DNA of 41,601 nucleotides, from assembly GCA_007693295.1 (NCBI GenBank), contig REDT01000201.1, forward strand, positions 1-41,601. The letters run 5' to 3'. The position numbers and the translations under genes are program-made. Origin of the DNA: Balneolaceae bacterium (lineage in GTDB: Bacteria; Bacteroidota; Rhodothermia; Balneolales; Balneolaceae). The notes below the pieces were generated by a model. It did not search any database. It saw nothing but the letters and a program-made list of their open reading frames with translations, and was not told the origin of the DNA. This document shows, one piece after another, positions 40,230 to 41,601 of the stretch (within the stretch, counting starts at the first letter, position 1; every line of letters begins with the position of its first letter).

Positions 40230-41024
40230 ATGGACAATCAAAAAAAGGTTATTTGGATTACAGGCGCTTCTTCGGGGATTGGTGAGGCGTTAGCCTATGA
40301 ATTTAACAAAAAGGGAGCACACTTAATTCTCTCGGCGCGCCGTACCAAGGAACTTGAACGCGTGCAGGCTGCCTGCGATAATAGCGAAGAAACCGTAAGA
40401 ATATTGCCTCTCGACCTAAAACAGACGGAGAGCATGCAAGCTAAAACAGCTGAGGCCTTAGAGTTATTTGGCCATATTGATATGCTGATTAATAATGGCG
40501 GTGTGAGCCAGCGAGCCTATGCGGTTGATGCAAAGCTGGAGACTGTTCGTGAACTGATGGAGGTAAATTTTTTCGGCACCATCGCCTTAACCAAAGCTGT
40601 ATTGCCTGAATTTATCAGGCAGAAATCGGGGCATATCGTAGTAATCAGCAGCGTAATGGGTAAAATCGGCACAAAATACAGATCGGCCTATGCTGCTTCA
40701 AAGCACGCCCTGCACGGCTGGTTCGACTGTCTTCGGCAGGAAGTTTATGAACATAATATTGATATAACTCTCGTCTGCCCCGGTTTTGTAAAAACCAACG
40801 TAACTGTTAACGCCCTGAATGCCGAGGGTGAGAAGCATGAAAAAATGGAGAGTGCTCATAAAAACGCAATGCCGCCGGAAGAGTTTGCCAAACGTCTTCT
40901 CCCAAAACTTGCCCGACAGAAAGAGGAGGTTTATATAGGCGGTTCTGAAATTCTTGCAGTATACATGAAGCGACTGGCCCCAAAACTTTTAAACCGAATT
41001 CTAAGACGGGTAAAAGTCACATAA
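40230..41024 (+). CDS. short-chain dehydrogenase/reductase
   Basis: A 264-residue NAD(P)-dependent oxidoreductase of the SDR family. From the ATG at 40230 it reads MDNQKKVIWITGASSGIGEAL with the TGASSGIG nucleotide motif at residues 11-18. It continues with LINNGGVSQRA and the catalytic serine, tyrosine and lysine in VISSVMGKIGTKYRSAYAASKHALHGWFD. The C-terminal part (VCPGFVKTNVT) is conserved as well. A TTG-initiated extension to 40179 is unlikely. The substrate is unknown; the sequence resembles the DHRS7-like membrane-lipid or steroid SDR branch only in a general way. Confidence 0.92.
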   Translation: MDNQKKVIWITGASSGIGEALAYEFNKKGAHLILSARRTKELERVQAACDNSEETVRILPLDLKQTESMQAKTAEALELFGHIDMLINNGGVSQRAYAVDAKLETVRELMEVNFFGTIALTKAVLPEFIRQKSGHIVVISSVMGKIGTKYRSAYAASKHALHGWFDCLRQEVYEHNIDITLVCPGFVKTNVTVNALNAEGEKHEKMESAHKNAMPPEEFAKRLLPKLARQKEEVYIGGSEILAVYMKRLAPKLLNRILRRVKVT

Positions 41025-41175
41025 CGTTATCTCGAGATAAGAGTTAATTTATACCGACAACTGTCGGGAAGAAGTGGGAAGCGATCCCGAAGGCTTTCGG
41101 GAGAGCAGGAGGATGGCATCTAATGCAGTGATATTTGATTCTAATAGTATCTTTTGAGCATCAAATGCACTTTTC

Positions 41176-41601
41176 CCTGAACTCCGCATTTTTTTTACAT
41201 AGAAATTTTCCGGTATTGATAATTAATGGGTTCTGAATGCATGAATGAACATTTGGGTGTCCCAAGGGATTAGAAGAAATATGTATTCAGGATAGCTGAG
41301 AAAATGATTCGTAAATATCGTTTTGAGTCTATTGAATAAAAAAGAAAACCCAATTACTGCACTAAGATTGCCCGGCCTTGAATTCCCGGTTCGCAAGGTG
41401 TAGCAGTGCATTACGAATCCTAAGTCACGCAGGGTACGCTTCCGACTAAGGACCGAAAACCAACAAGGCGTGACCTTGGATTCGTTCTGCGGAGCTGAAG
41501 CGAACGGTTTCGGGAATTCACCGCCTTGATTTTTTGGTACTTTTGTACCTGTCCGACTACCGGCGGATCAAGACAAAAGTACATAGTCAATTAAATTCAT
41601 C
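41176..41601 (+). mobile_element. MITE-like element copy C (truncated by window edge)
   Basis: The left terminal repeat CCTGAACTCCGC (41176-41187) matches the left end of copy B. The following text is homologous throughout, including ttcaggatagctgagaaaa and gcagtgcattacgaatcc. The hairpin arms lie at 41380-41430 and 41468-41519. GTACTTTTG (41537-41545) pairs with CAAAAGTAC (41574-41582), as in copy B. The window ends before the right terminus. It lies about 150 bases downstream of the SDR stop. Confidence 0.75.

Overview
The window looks like a chromosomal segment of a Gram-negative, aerobic member of the Bacteroidota/Balneolota side of the FCB group; I favour Balneolota, by inference. It encodes a large LptD-type LPS assembly barrel, an Mla-type lipid transport set, a DivIC/FtsB-like protein, and start regions that mostly lack strong Shine-Dalgarno sequences. 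At least one promoter fits the Bacteroidota pattern TTTG...TAnnTTTG. No phage, CRISPR array, rRNA or transposase gene was seen. Both window ends lie inside copies of one dispersed element, which suggests a contig broken at repeats.

Layout. 1-127: truncated element copy A. 189-6161 (minus): exported flavodoxin-like protein, predicted outer-membrane protein, rhodanese, RecN, a hairpin-rich gap, and a Wzx-like flippase. 6274-7103 (minus): AroQ and a HIT protein. 7309-7381: tRNA-Lys. 7642-11784 (plus): FtsB/DivIC, a ROK sugar kinase without its zinc cysteines, and LptD. 11936-12503: full element copy B. 12506-18637 (minus): RibE, RibD, a PpiD-like chaperone, and MlaD-MlaF-MlaE. 18875-22271 (plus): AroC, a TPR protein, a LysM/RlpA-like protein and a CPBP protease, packed as an operon. 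22464-24325: ECF sigma factor and a convergent orphan histidine kinase. 24415-27800 (minus): ClpX, ClpP, trigger factor and tRNA-Leu. 27968-29514 (plus): CutA, a crotonase and a SnoaL-like protein. 29878-37034 (minus): a heme cluster read hemH-hemA-hemC-hemD-hemE-hemF. 37380-41024: an MIP channel, a two-component system and an SDR. 41176-41601: element copy C.

Two repeat systems stand out. The first is a 568-bp MITE-like element (copies A, B, C). It has about 12-bp terminal inverted repeats, CCTGACWTCCGC, and a large imperfect internal hairpin in which one base pair covaries between copies. The second is a hairpin-mosaic repeat bounded by GTCCCCCTT...AAGGGGGAC. It fills the gaps around hemF, hemE, hemD and hemC. 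In it, stems change sequence between copies while still pairing. One stretch of this family lies inside the hemD reading frame, between the uroporphyrinogen-III synthase domain and an appended DUF559 (Vsr/PD-(D/E)XK-like) nuclease domain. The nuclease domain's last codons lie in the next repeat. This repeat-plus-nuclease unit is the best candidate for an undescribed mobile or homing-like system here.

The genes are otherwise housekeeping: heme synthesis from glutamyl-tRNA (hemL, hemB and a protoporphyrinogen oxidase are absent from the window), riboflavin and aromatic synthesis, cell-envelope lipid and LPS transport, and ATP-dependent proteolysis. Protein-level oddities are a cysteine-rich insert in ferrochelatase, an aquaporin-like channel without the usual arginine after its second NPA motif, and a crotonase with one of its two catalytic glutamates replaced.
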